Source: Fusobacterium ulcerans
GTDB taxonomy: Bacteria; Fusobacteriota; Fusobacteriia; Fusobacteriales; Fusobacteriaceae
NCBI RefSeq assembly: GCF_003019675.1
Contig: NZ_CP028105.1
Coordinates: forward strand, 2,930,282 to 2,994,281
DNA: 64,000 nucleotides
Direction of reading: 5' to 3'
Both the position numbers and the translations under genes were made by a program. Below are positions 45,984 to 55,543 of the stretch, one piece after another. Under the pieces are notes generated by a model. That model saw only the letters and a list, made by a program, of their open reading frames with translations, had not been told where the DNA came from and ran no database searches. Each line of letters starts with the position of its first letter. The stretch's first letter is position 1.

Positions 45984-48248
45984 ATGAATAATATTCTAAG
46001 AGATGCAAAAAGGGTAAAAACCAATGTAAATAGAGCTAAATCTCTTGTCCCAGTAGGAAAAGAAAAAGACGGCGGGGAAAAAAGTCCTGAAATTGCAATC
46101 AGTGGAAGAAAAGCTGAAAGTAAATTTATAACTTCTTTTGTTTCAAGAATAGGAAAGCAGCCAGTGAACTGCGACTACTTTGCATATTCAGAACTGAATG
46201 ATTTCGGCTGCTGGATAGTGGCAGATGGATTCGATGAGGAAAGAGGAGGAGAGGAAGCAGCTAAAATAGTATCAGAAGACATAATAGCTCAGTTTCTTTC
46301 TAAACCTAAATTTTCAAGAAGATATTTAAAAAAGCTCATTACAAAGGCCCATAAGAAATTAGAAGAAATAAGAGAGAGAAGCAGGGAAAAGAGAGCTATG
46401 AGTGCTTCAATAGTAATTTTTCTTACTGATTACACCTCTATGATATATGGAGCTGTGGGAAATGCAAGGCTGTATCTCATAAGAGATGATATAGTCAGAG
46501 AAAAATCAAGAGATGACTCTATAGCTCATTTAGTATATGAAGCAAATCAACTGGACTACAAAGAGATAAGATTTCACAGTCAAAGAAACAAACTGACTCA
46601 AAATATGGGAGAACCAGATGGAATCAGTCCAGAAATCTCAAAGAAGATTCAGCTATATGATGGGGATAGAATACTCCTTATGTCACATGGAGCATGGGAA
46701 AATTTAGATGAATCTGAAATAGAAGTTGAACTTTCAAAAACTGACAGTGTTGGAAAATGGATAGGTTCTTTAGAGGATAGAATAAAAGAAAACAGCAGCA
46801 ATAATGTTCCTAACTATACTTTAGCAGGAATATTTATCAATGAGGTTTCTCCATCTGGAAAGAAAAAATTCAAATTTAATTATGTGAAGTATCTCATTAT
46901 TCTTCTTATCATTCTTGTAATAGGATTCCTGTTATATAGAGGATACAGCTTGAAGAGAACAAGAGATATAACATATGAAAGAGCGTATACTTATGAGGAA
47001 GAGGGATTGAAAGCAGTAGCAGAAGGAGATTTTGAACAAGCATTGACTTCTTTTGAGTTGAGTAAAAATGAATATAATGCCCTTGAAATAAGTCCTAAAG
47101 ATGCAAATATCGTCTATAGAACAATCTTCTCTCCTAAGATAACAAATATAAATCTTGGAAAACAAATACTGCTGGTAGATAAGAAAATCGAGCAGATAGG
47201 ATTCCTCCAAGGTATACTTGAAGATTTAAATGAGGGAGATAAACTCTATAACAATAACAACTTCCTTGAAGCAGAGGAAAAATATAAGGAAGGAAAAGCA
47301 AAGATACCTCAGCTTAAAGATTTGAAATATAACAAAATAGATGACATATCTAAAAAACTTGATGAGTCAATAATGGCCAGCAAGGCTCTAGCTGTAGCAT
47401 ATGATATGAAAACTGAAGCAGATATGATGGTGCAGGATAATGATGTAGAGGGAGCAATCAGAAATTATCTGGAAGCTAAAATCATATTCCTGAAATACAG
47501 CAAAATAGATCTTCTGGCAGAGGTAACTGAAAAAGCTGAACGTCTGGCAAAAGTGAGAAACAGAAAATATGATACAGCACTTATGTATGAGAAAAGAGCT
47601 TATGAAATGGAAGCGACAGATATAAATGGAGCAATAGTATATCTGGAGATGGCCAAAGGGATATACAGCGAATTAAGAGATGAGGCAAGAAGAATAGAAA
47701 CAACTGAAAAAATATTGAGATTAGATGAAATGAGAAAAACATTGGTACAGGAAAGCAGAGCATATTTAAATGAAGCAAAAGCTTATGCAGACAGTGGAGA
47801 GTATGAGAGAGCATTATCTATAATCAAAAAATCACAGGATATTTCAGTACAGCTGAAGGATAATCAAAAAATGGCAGATGCTATGCAGACAGAAGCTGAT
47901 CTTTTCTTCAAAAATGAAAAATATCAGTTGTCATACGAGAAGTATCAGGAAGCTTATGGAATAGCTGCTGACACAAATAATGCAGTACAGCAGGAATATT
48001 TAAAAGGTAAAATAGATACTATGAAGAATATGCTTGAAACTAAAAAATTAGAAACTAGCGGAGATACACTTTTCAGCAATAAGAAATATAAAGAAGCTAG
48101 AAAAGTATATAAAGAAGTTATAGAAAAATATAAACCTCTTGAAGGAAATAAATACTTTGAGAAAGAAAACTATGACAAACTTATGGAAGCAGTAGTTAAA
48201 AAGGAGAAAGAGGCTTGGAAAGAAAGCAACTGGATTCCGTTCTTCTAA
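45984..48248 (+). CDS. PP2C-like phosphatase with membrane segment and TPR region
   Basis: A 754-residue membrane protein. Residues ~45-290 are a PP2C (PPM) domain: VNCDYFAYSE, VADGFDEERGGEEAA (about 80) and MIYGAVGNARLYLIRDD. The later motif usually read as SDG is LMSHGAWEN (about 232), and the final DN segment is replaced by NNVPNYT. Two metal-binding aspartates therefore appear missing, so activity may be altered. One membrane helix (about 300-320) leads to a long, probably periplasmic, helical TPR-like region (about 330-740). It is the natural antagonist or pseudo-enzyme partner of the kinase, whose gene overlaps it by 34 bases. Confidence 0.82.
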   Translation: MNNILRDAKRVKTNVNRAKSLVPVGKEKDGGEKSPEIAISGRKAESKFITSFVSRIGKQPVNCDYFAYSELNDFGCWIVADGFDEERGGEEAAKIVSEDIIAQFLSKPKFSRRYLKKLITKAHKKLEEIRERSREKRAMSASIVIFLTDYTSMIYGAVGNARLYLIRDDIVREKSRDDSIAHLVYEANQLDYKEIRFHSQRNKLTQNMGEPDGISPEISKKIQLYDGDRILLMSHGAWENLDESEIEVELSKTDSVGKWIGSLEDRIKENSSNNVPNYTLAGIFINEVSPSGKKKFKFNYVKYLIILLIILVIGFLLYRGYSLKRTRDITYERAYTYEEEGLKAVAEGDFEQALTSFELSKNEYNALEISPKDANIVYRTIFSPKITNINLGKQILLVDKKIEQIGFLQGILEDLNEGDKLYNNNNFLEAEEKYKEGKAKIPQLKDLKYNKIDDISKKLDESIMASKALAVAYDMKTEADMMVQDNDVEGAIRNYLEAKIIFLKYSKIDLLAEVTEKAERLAKVRNRKYDTALMYEKRAYEMEATDINGAIVYLEMAKGIYSELRDEARRIETTEKILRLDEMRKTLVQESRAYLNEAKAYADSGEYERALSIIKKSQDISVQLKDNQKMADAMQTEADLFFKNEKYQLSYEKYQEAYGIAADTNNAVQQEYLKGKIDTMKNMLETKKLETSGDTLFSNKKYKEARKVYKEVIEKYKPLEGNKYFEKENYDKLMEAVVKKEKEAWKESNWIPFF

Positions 48249-48922
48249 GAGAGGGAGAACAGTTTATCACTTATCTTATTACAGATGAAAAGGGAGAAAA
48301 GGGCATATTAAAACTTATAAATCCTGAATATTTAAAATATGATGAGAGATACGAGAAAGTAAAAGAGCAGTTTCAATTTGAAAAACAGTTATTAAATCTT
48401 CTAAAGATAGAAGGGATACCCAAATATATAGATGGTGGAGAAAATTTTCTCCACTTGTCTTATATCTCTGGTGAAAATCTGAAGAAATATGTAAAAATGA
48501 AAGAATTAACTTTAGATGAGATAGAAAATATAATATGCAGTATTGGGGAAATAGTAAAAAAACTTCACAGGTATAGAGTAATACATTGTGATATAAAGCC
48601 TGAAAATATAATTTATGATGGAGAAAAGATATCTCTCATAGATTTCGGCTCAGGAGCATTTCAAGGAGAAGAGAGCATATACATACAGGGAAGCAAGGGG
48701 TTCTCTGCTCCTGAAATATATATAAAGGGAATGAAAAGAGATATTGAAGATGACACTTACAGTATAGCAGCAGTCTATCAGTGGCTGCTCAATGAAAAAG
48801 GATGTATTGATAATATAAAAGATAATGAAATATTTAAAATCGGACTAGCTGATAAGAGAGAAAAGAGATTCAAAAGCACAGATGAATTGATAGGTGCTAT
48901 TAAAAAAATCAGGAGAGAATGA
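48215..48922 (+). CDS. Small serine/threonine protein kinase
   Basis: A 235-residue kinase domain without a membrane segment. The catalytic loop VIHCDIKPENII (Asp at ~125) and the DFGSG magnesium motif (about 143) are intact, followed by GSKGFSAPEIY as activation segment and APE motif. The glycine loop is poorly conserved; Lys in KGILKLINP is the likely ATP lysine. It starts with TTG at 48215, inside the phosphatase gene, with AAGGAGAAAG ahead, so expression is coupled. Its stop overlaps the next gene by 4 bases. Likely targets are proteins read by the two FHA domains. Confidence 0.88.
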   Translation: MERKQLDSVLLREGEQFITYLITDEKGEKGILKLINPEYLKYDERYEKVKEQFQFEKQLLNLLKIEGIPKYIDGGENFLHLSYISGENLKKYVKMKELTLDEIENIICSIGEIVKKLHRYRVIHCDIKPENIIYDGEKISLIDFGSGAFQGEESIYIQGSKGFSAPEIYIKGMKRDIEDDTYSIAAVYQWLLNEKGCIDNIKDNEIFKIGLADKREKRFKSTDELIGAIKKIRRE

Positions 48923-51507
48923 TGAAACAGTACTATATATATGACGAATTGAAAAGAAAGACATATTATGATCTGCATAAAATATGTGTAGATGAAAAAC
49001 TAATAGAAGGATTCAGAGAGAATCTAAACAGAAGCGAACTTATAAACATAATTCTAAAATATAGGAGCAGAGAAAAAGTCTATGGAATAGACTCGTATAA
49101 AGAAAATGGAATAGAAAGACTTCAGGAGCTTTTTGATACAAGGCTGGGATTTAAGCTGAATGATTCAAACAGTATTAAGATACCTCACAAAGTAGTGATA
49201 TATAAGGATATGCCTCTTACTGATGAGGATGACTATAAAATCACTATTCCAGAACATATTTCAGATAATAATATTTTTTTGATGAATGGGAACAGTTATT
49301 TATGCGGAATTTTTCAGCTTTCAAGAAACAAGAGTGAAAGAAACTCTTTCTTTATAAGAAGTGATGAAAAACTATTGAGATTAGAAAACTTAAAGAATCA
49401 AAACTACTCTCTGATTTTTTTCAATAGAAGTGACGAGAAATTTTTATTCAACGCTTACTATAAAGAAAAAAACGAGGGCAGTATGCCTATGTCTTTAAAT
49501 TACTATCAGATACCGCTGGATAGTTTCCATTTTTTAGATTTAGAAGTTACAGACACGCCATTGTGTATAGACTTTGGAACTGCTAATACAACAGCTGGAG
49601 TATATCTTGATAAGTACTACATTAAAAATCTTCCTCAGCATAAAATACTCAGCGGGCATATGTTCCTGGATAAAATAAACTATGTAAAATTTCCTAAGAA
49701 TGAGGAAGAATATGCAAATGTCATTCCAACAGTAGTGTATGTGAAGAACTGCTTTGATGAAGAGAATATAAGATATGCTTTTGGATATGAAGTTGAAGAG
49801 AAGCTGAAAAACAGCAACTACAATCTTAAAGGGAGTGTATTCTATGGAATAAAAAACTGGGTAAAGTCCATAGATGAAAAAGAAAGAATAGTTGATGAAA
49901 ATGGAGATGTAAGATATATAGAGAGAAAGAAAATCATCAAGGCATATATAGACTATGTTGTAGACAGAGCAGAATCTCTTTTTAAATGCAGATTTAGAAA
50001 TATTCATATAACTACACCAGTAAAATTGAAAAGTGAGTTTCTGAATATGTTTAAGGAGATACTTCCTGATTACAAGATAATAGAAAAGAATGCTCTGGAT
50101 GAGGGAGTAGCTGTACTCTACAATTCAATCGAAAGAATAATAGGAAAGGGAAGATTTGAGAATAATGAGGAATATAAAGCCCTTATCATAGACTGTGGTG
50201 GAGGAACTACCGACCTTGCTTCATGTGTATTTAAAATAAATTCTGAAGAGATAAACTATGATATAGATATTAAAACAACCTTTGAAAACAGTGAAGAGAG
50301 TTTTGGTGGAAATAATATAACTTACAGAATAATGCAGTATCTGAAAATACTTCTTTCTCAATACTACACTAACAAGAAGAGTACTGTAGGAATAAATGAC
50401 CTTATCACTAATATCAGTGAGCTTATATATAGAGATGTAGATGAAAAGGGTGTCAAAAGAATATATGAAGTTTTAGAAGAGGAATATGAAAAAGCTGAGA
50501 AGATTATTCCTACAAAATTTGGTGAATTTGAAAATAAAGCCAGTGATGTATACTCAAAAGTAAAAAATAACTTTTTCTTTATGTGGGAAATAGCAGAACT
50601 TCTCAAGAGGGAGCTTTTTAAAAAGAGTACCATAATAAGAACAAAATTCGACAGTGTAAGATATGAAAATAGTGATCTGGCATCTACATATCTTCCAAGC
50701 TGGAATCTAAATGTATATGATGGAGAGTATATCAGAAATATAACTACATTTCCTAATATCATAATTAATAAAAGTGAGATAGTTAAATTGATAAAAGGGG
50801 ATATATATGAAATATTCAGAAGATTTCTTACATCATATTATGAAACTGGAATAATATTTGATTATTCACTGATTAAATTGAGCGGACAGACTTGTAAGGT
50901 AAATCTATTCAATGACATATTGAAAGAGTTCGTTCCTGGAAAGATGATAGACTTCAGAAGAAATATGGAGGAAGATGAACAGCAGCTGAAAATAAGCTGT
51001 CTAGATGGAGCTATAAGATATCTTAATTCAAGTAAGATCGGAAATATAAAAGTATCTGTAAAGAATGATATTCCAATAGTGCCATATTCACTTCATGGAA
51101 CAAAATATACAGGTGAAGAGATAGAAATATTGAGAACAGGGGAACAGGCAGGATCAAGTTCTGGATATATCAAAAAGATATCTTCTACTGAGATACTTCC
51201 TCTGCATCTGAAGAATAAGGAACAAGAGATAAAAAAATATTTCACATATATAAATAAACCAGAAGATTATAAAGAGATAGATGAACAGGAAGTTCTTGAA
51301 ATGCTGGATGACCACTTTGAGCAAGGGGAGCTGGACAGCATATTGAATGGAGAAACTAAGTTTTTTGCCTATACAGATGCTAATTTCTGGGGATTTTATG
51401 TAACAGGAGTAAAAAGGGAGAACAACCAGACATACATAGGGAAAAGAAAATATTTTTCTTTTGAAGAGGATATAACTACTATAAGTTTCTTTGATGGAAG
51501 ACATTAA
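48919..51507 (+). CDS. Hsp70/actin-like ATPase of the injection locus
   Basis: An 862-residue protein with the three actin-superfamily nucleotide motifs: phosphate-1 CIDFGTANTTAGVY (about 216), phosphate-2 IIDCGGGTTDLA (about 423) and an adenosine segment LIKLSGQTCKVNLF (about 652). The ~200 residues ahead of the ATPase and the C-terminal ~150 match no family I recognise, and there is no standard Hsp70 substrate domain. A J-domain protein in the same operon suggests a chaperone pair, perhaps for sheath assembly or disassembly since no ClpV is in view. It overlaps the kinase gene by 4 bases. Confidence 0.85.
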   Translation: MMKQYYIYDELKRKTYYDLHKICVDEKLIEGFRENLNRSELINIILKYRSREKVYGIDSYKENGIERLQELFDTRLGFKLNDSNSIKIPHKVVIYKDMPLTDEDDYKITIPEHISDNNIFLMNGNSYLCGIFQLSRNKSERNSFFIRSDEKLLRLENLKNQNYSLIFFNRSDEKFLFNAYYKEKNEGSMPMSLNYYQIPLDSFHFLDLEVTDTPLCIDFGTANTTAGVYLDKYYIKNLPQHKILSGHMFLDKINYVKFPKNEEEYANVIPTVVYVKNCFDEENIRYAFGYEVEEKLKNSNYNLKGSVFYGIKNWVKSIDEKERIVDENGDVRYIERKKIIKAYIDYVVDRAESLFKCRFRNIHITTPVKLKSEFLNMFKEILPDYKIIEKNALDEGVAVLYNSIERIIGKGRFENNEEYKALIIDCGGGTTDLASCVFKINSEEINYDIDIKTTFENSEESFGGNNITYRIMQYLKILLSQYYTNKKSTVGINDLITNISELIYRDVDEKGVKRIYEVLEEEYEKAEKIIPTKFGEFENKASDVYSKVKNNFFFMWEIAELLKRELFKKSTIIRTKFDSVRYENSDLASTYLPSWNLNVYDGEYIRNITTFPNIIINKSEIVKLIKGDIYEIFRRFLTSYYETGIIFDYSLIKLSGQTCKVNLFNDILKEFVPGKMIDFRRNMEEDEQQLKISCLDGAIRYLNSSKIGNIKVSVKNDIPIVPYSLHGTKYTGEEIEILRTGEQAGSSSGYIKKISSTEILPLHLKNKEQEIKKYFTYINKPEDYKEIDEQEVLEMLDDHFEQGELDSILNGETKFFAYTDANFWGFYVTGVKRENNQTYIGKRKYFSFEEDITTISFFDGRH

Positions 51508-51531
51508 TATTAATATAAGGGAGGAGATTTT

Positions 51532-52413
51532 ATGAGAGCTTCAATAAAGATAGGAGAAAAGATAAAAGGCAAACATAATTTTCAAGGTGAAGATGGGAAA
51601 ATTGAAACTGTAATAGATGCAGGAGATTTAATAGAGTTATCAGAAAAAGAAATAATAAGTATTCAGCTTAATAGTATAAAAATTGGAAAAGATTCAAAAA
51701 ATAATAGTTTTGATAATTCAATAGTGAATATTGGAAAAGAATTTGTGCAAAGTGGAGGTTATGCTACTCCAATGACATTAGTAAAAGAAGAAATGGGATT
51801 TGCTATTACAGTCAAAGGAAGAATAATACCAGCAGCTGATGAAATGACTTTGTTAGGAATATTTAGTAATACTGGAAATGTAACTGGAATAATTCCTTCA
51901 AGTACTTCAGAGTACAAAAGTTATGAAGATGGTTTGAAAGCTAAATGGAAGTTTAAAGATGTTTTTCAGGGAATAGAAATGATGGGAGCAATCAAAAAAG
52001 ATGCACAAAACTGGAAAAAACTTGATTTAGGAAAAAGTGCTGAAAATTGTAATAAATTAAAAGAATGGGCTCTTACATATAAAAAGACAGAGAATTTAGA
52101 TCCGCCAAATTATGTGGGAGAAGAGGAGGAATTCAAAGATTATAAAGATGTAAAAGTAGAAATAGTGCTTTCTGAAGTTCAAAATCTTACATATGAAATT
52201 CCAAGTATGTATATTGACAGCTATAGTGAAAGTTTTGATATAGAAAGAGGAGAGGGAACATATACCTTTACTTTAAAAGAAAAATATAATAGAGGAATAA
52301 ACGATGTAACAATGTCAGTAAAAAAAGAATACTTTGGAGATAAGGTGACTAATGGCATAGGAAATTTAATAGGAAAAATAAAAAATAAAAATATAGAAAA
52401 TGAAGATAATTAA
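51532..52413 (+). CDS. Second Hcp-like protein with extended N-terminal part
   Basis: A 293-residue beta-rich cytoplasmic protein. Near the C-terminus it has SYSESFDIERGEGTYTFTLKE, which aligns by pattern with DYTEDYNDKGGVGEFKAVFK of the 144-residue tube protein. It may be a minor tube ring, a tube-spike adaptor, or a tube fused to cargo. No signal peptide. GGGAGGAG precedes the ATG and it follows the ATPase by 24 bases. Confidence 0.52.
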   Translation: MRASIKIGEKIKGKHNFQGEDGKIETVIDAGDLIELSEKEIISIQLNSIKIGKDSKNNSFDNSIVNIGKEFVQSGGYATPMTLVKEEMGFAITVKGRIIPAADEMTLLGIFSNTGNVTGIIPSSTSEYKSYEDGLKAKWKFKDVFQGIEMMGAIKKDAQNWKKLDLGKSAENCNKLKEWALTYKKTENLDPPNYVGEEEEFKDYKDVKVEIVLSEVQNLTYEIPSMYIDSYSESFDIERGEGTYTFTLKEKYNRGINDVTMSVKKEYFGDKVTNGIGNLIGKIKNKNIENEDN

Positions 52414-52424
52414 AGGAGGCTTTA

Positions 52425-53417
52425 GTGAAAAAGACAATAACTATAATTCTATTGCTAATAATTCAAACAGCAACATATTCATTTGAAGATAACTATATAT
52501 TTAATGCAGAAAGAATAAAAAAAGTATTTTCTGAATGGGAAATTGAAAGAGAGAGAAATGATAAAAATTATTTTATGAGATTATATAATAAAGAAGATGA
52601 TATTTTTATAGATATATCAAATTATGAAAAAGGAGATAATCCAGAAATTGCTGAAAAGAGATTTCATAAATCTTCATTAAATGGAGATTTTAAATTTGAT
52701 GGAAACAATCATTTAAGTATTAAATATTTAGGAGTCGCTTCAAAAGAATTTACAAAGTATACTGAGACTGAAATTAAGAAAAAAGAAAGCTTTTTCTTTG
52801 AAAAAGTGAAATTTTCAATAGTTTATACTGGAACAGAAGAAGAGTATGAAAAAACATTAGAATTAGTAAAAGAGGCAATAGACCCTTCAACGAAAGTAAA
52901 GGAAAGACCAAAAAAAGTTTTTAAAAAACCAACAGAAATAGATCAAATATTTAATGTGAAAAAATTAAAAAGAGAATTTGATAATACTCATAAGTTTGTA
53001 CAAATAGAAAGTGGAAAAAATAATGATAAAACAGCTTCATATGTAATGATATTTTTGGATGAAGAGAAAGCTGGATTAAGAAGACAGATAATAATAGAAG
53101 ATAATGATAATTTTAGTAAGAAAGTAATAACAAGAAGAAGAGACTACAATTTAAGACACACTAAAGATATACAAGGATATAAATATATAGGTGAAGATAA
53201 AAAATCAGAAAAATATTTTGGAGTATCTTCAAGAGAATATCAAAATACATATTTTAAAGATGAAAAACTATTTGATGTAGTAGTGATGGCAAATGTTATA
53301 GTAACAAATCAATATGAATTGCTAATAATAAACTATATACCAGAAGGGCAGAAAGAATTTGCAGATAAACAGTATGAAGAGTATTTAAAAATATTAAATT
53401 CATGTTTAAGAAAATAA
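52425..53417 (+). CDS. Exported protein with two internal repeats, function unknown
   Basis: A 330-residue protein with an N-terminal signal peptide (TITIILLLIIQTATYSF) and no lipobox cysteine, so periplasmic or membrane-anchored. Two ~150-residue halves are related: each starts F-N-x-x-x-[IL]-K-[KR] and includes a YLGVASKEF / YFGVSSREY segment, and each ends in helices like EEYEKTLELVKEAI and DKQYEEYLKILNSCL. It starts with GTG preceded by AGGAGG. It is the last gene before a strong hairpin and could be a periplasmic part of the export complex. Confidence 0.6.
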   Translation: MKKTITIILLLIIQTATYSFEDNYIFNAERIKKVFSEWEIERERNDKNYFMRLYNKEDDIFIDISNYEKGDNPEIAEKRFHKSSLNGDFKFDGNNHLSIKYLGVASKEFTKYTETEIKKKESFFFEKVKFSIVYTGTEEEYEKTLELVKEAIDPSTKVKERPKKVFKKPTEIDQIFNVKKLKREFDNTHKFVQIESGKNNDKTASYVMIFLDEEKAGLRRQIIIEDNDNFSKKVITRRRDYNLRHTKDIQGYKYIGEDKKSEKYFGVSSREYQNTYFKDEKLFDVVVMANVIVTNQYELLIINYIPEGQKEFADKQYEEYLKILNSCLRK

Positions 53418-53423
53418 AAGAAA

Positions 53424-53487
53424 GCTGCATAGAAGAAAATAAAAATTTTCTATGCAGCAAACTTTTAAAATTATAAAAGTTTTTTAG
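53424..53487 (+). terminator. Double hairpin ending the first injection-system unit
   Basis: GCTGCATAGAA (53424-53434) is perfectly complementary to TTCTATGCAGC (53448-53458). A second stem AAACTTTT/AAAAGTTT follows with a T run. It separates the sheath-to-52425 unit from the gene at 53544. Confidence 0.8.
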
Positions 53488-53543
53488 TTAGTTATAGAAA
53501 ATTTTTATAATTTTGAAAATGAGAACAAAATAGAGGTGGAAAG

Positions 53544-54812
53544 ATGAAACACATAAAAAAGATTATAGAAAATGAACTTAAAAATTTGATTGAAGATGAC
53601 AGAATGCTTTTCAGAAAAACATCTTTAAAAACTTTTGAATTTCTAGTTAGTGATTTAGAAAAAAGAATAGAAGATTTTGAAAGTAAAATATTGGATTCAG
53701 CTATATCTCAAGAAAGTACCATAAGCATTATAAATATGATAGTTCCAAAAAATGATTTTTATCTATATGAAGAAAATTTTTCACCTATTATACTTTCAGA
53801 TGTAATAGAAAGGCCATTGATAGAAATTTTAAATAGTGAAGATAAAGTCTATAAAAAAATAATATTAGATATAGACCGAGAAAATATTGAGACAATTTCT
53901 AATTTAACTTTTGATGGTGTTGGGAAATTAAATGGGATAGAGTACACTTTTACTTTCAAATTGGAGAAAGATGACAGCTATAATAGAAAAATAAAAGAAA
54001 TATATGATGTATTTGGATTAAATGGCTTGAAATGGAGAACTTTAAATACTCCATATCTATATAAAGCTTTTAAAGTCATAATAGTTGAATTTAAAGAAGA
54101 GTTATTGGAAGAATTAAAAAAGACAGATGAAGTTTTAAATATAGATATCGATAAAAAAGGTTTTGAAAAAAATTGGGTAGAAGATTATCTTATATTATGG
54201 AATGTTATCCATATAAACATGCTTGGGAATGGGGAAATAAATCCAACTAAAGATAGAATACATTATGAACATACTCTATTTTTTAATAATAATAACAATG
54301 TATATTTATGTCCTGATAAAGAAATTTATATTTATTACATACAAAGAATATTGAATGGTTTTAGGATAATAACAGATGAAAATAGAGAAATGAAATGGGA
54401 GTTTATAAAGATTGCTGAAGCAGATGAAAAAGTCTATGAAAAGAAACTAAACTATCCTGTGTTTTCCAATAGAATAAATCCTTCTTTTATCAATAAAATA
54501 AAAATGGAAAATGATATAAGATTAAGAAATTTAGGAGAGATAAAAAGAATTGTAAATAGTTTTGATGATATTACTAAAAGGATGGAGCTGGTAAGGGTTG
54601 AAATAACAGATGAAGAAAAAAGATATATATCAACTAATGATTCTAACCCATTTGTAATAGATGAATTTAAATTAAAAGGAAAAAATTCAAATATGTATTT
54701 CTATTTTAAAATTATAAAGAAAGATTTCTATATCAAAGAAATACTTGATTTTATAATCTCGGAATTACAGTTATATTTTCCTGAATATGATTGTAAAGGA
54801 GTATTGGTATAA
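53544..54812 (+). CDS. Unknown 422-residue protein of the injection locus (candidate baseplate)
   Basis: A soluble alpha/beta protein without a recognised family. It starts with a helical region (about 1-40, ENELKNLIEDDRMLFRKTSL), has a mid region with YDVFGLNGLKWRTLNTPYLYKAF and a second half with WNVIHINMLGNG and a closing KNSNMYFYFKIIKKDFYIK strand set. Size and place, after the sheath/regulation unit and translationally coupled to the next gene by TAATG, are compatible with TssF-type baseplate proteins. That is inferred from context alone. GAGGTGG precedes the ATG. Confidence 0.5.
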   Translation: MKHIKKIIENELKNLIEDDRMLFRKTSLKTFEFLVSDLEKRIEDFESKILDSAISQESTISIINMIVPKNDFYLYEENFSPIILSDVIERPLIEILNSEDKVYKKIILDIDRENIETISNLTFDGVGKLNGIEYTFTFKLEKDDSYNRKIKEIYDVFGLNGLKWRTLNTPYLYKAFKVIIVEFKEELLEELKKTDEVLNIDIDKKGFEKNWVEDYLILWNVIHINMLGNGEINPTKDRIHYEHTLFFNNNNNVYLCPDKEIYIYYIQRILNGFRIITDENREMKWEFIKIAEADEKVYEKKLNYPVFSNRINPSFINKIKMENDIRLRNLGEIKRIVNSFDDITKRMELVRVEITDEEKRYISTNDSNPFVIDEFKLKGKNSNMYFYFKIIKKDFYIKEILDFIISELQLYFPEYDCKGVLV

Positions 54813-55525
54813 TGGAGAATCAATATAATTTTTTATGGTATCCTTTAACAAGTTTTATTGAAAAAAATAATGAAAATATAAATTTTGAAATATCAGAGAT
54901 AATCTCGCCTTATATAGAAGTAAATATGACTAATATAAATAATATTCAAAATGAAATAGAAACCAGTGATGTGAAAGTTGAAATAAATCCTTTTATAAGA
55001 TTTAATGATATTTTTCAAATAATAACCTATCCTGATTTTGAAGAAATGGAAATAGAGTTAAAAAAATCATTGGTTAATATATTATTTCATTTATTAGGAG
55101 AAATGGACTTATATTTAGGGCAAAATAAAAAAGATATTATAGTAAAAGAAATACGTAAAGATATAGAAAAAGGATGCTTTGGGAAAGATAGTACAAAACT
55201 TTTCAAATTATTTAAAGAGTATGAAAAACATATAGTTGTAGATATTCTTTATGATATGTATTGCCATCTTAATATGATAGAAGCTTTTAAAAAATCTATA
55301 AAGAAAATATTTAAAGATTCTATAATATATGACAATCTTTCTTCAGATACCAATCTTGTGATTTACTTAAACTATATAAAGACAGATGAAAATATAAAGA
55401 AAGTTGAGTTTCTCAAAGAAATATTCTTACCAATAGGATTAGAATTAGATTTATTTTGGGAATATCATTTCGGTGTTATAGGTGTGGAAATAACTATGAA
55501 AATAGGAGAAATAGCAGTATTTTAA
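54812..55525 (+). CDS. Unknown 237-residue protein coupled to the preceding gene
   Basis: No family was recognised. The protein is mostly helical in its middle (LKKSLVNILFHLLGEMDLYLG, YEKHIVVDILYDMYCHLNMIE) and ends with a beta-rich PIGLELDLFWEYHF followed by GVIGVEITMKIGEIAVF. Its ATG overlaps the stop of the 422-residue protein (TAATG), so the two are made together and probably form a complex. A TssG-like role is possible by position only. Confidence 0.48.
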   Translation: MENQYNFLWYPLTSFIEKNNENINFEISEIISPYIEVNMTNINNIQNEIETSDVKVEINPFIRFNDIFQIITYPDFEEMEIELKKSLVNILFHLLGEMDLYLGQNKKDIIVKEIRKDIEKGCFGKDSTKLFKLFKEYEKHIVVDILYDMYCHLNMIEAFKKSIKKIFKDSIIYDNLSSDTNLVIYLNYIKTDENIKKVEFLKEIFLPIGLELDLFWEYHFGVIGVEITMKIGEIAVF

Positions 55526-55543
55526 ATTTAGGAGGAGATGTAA

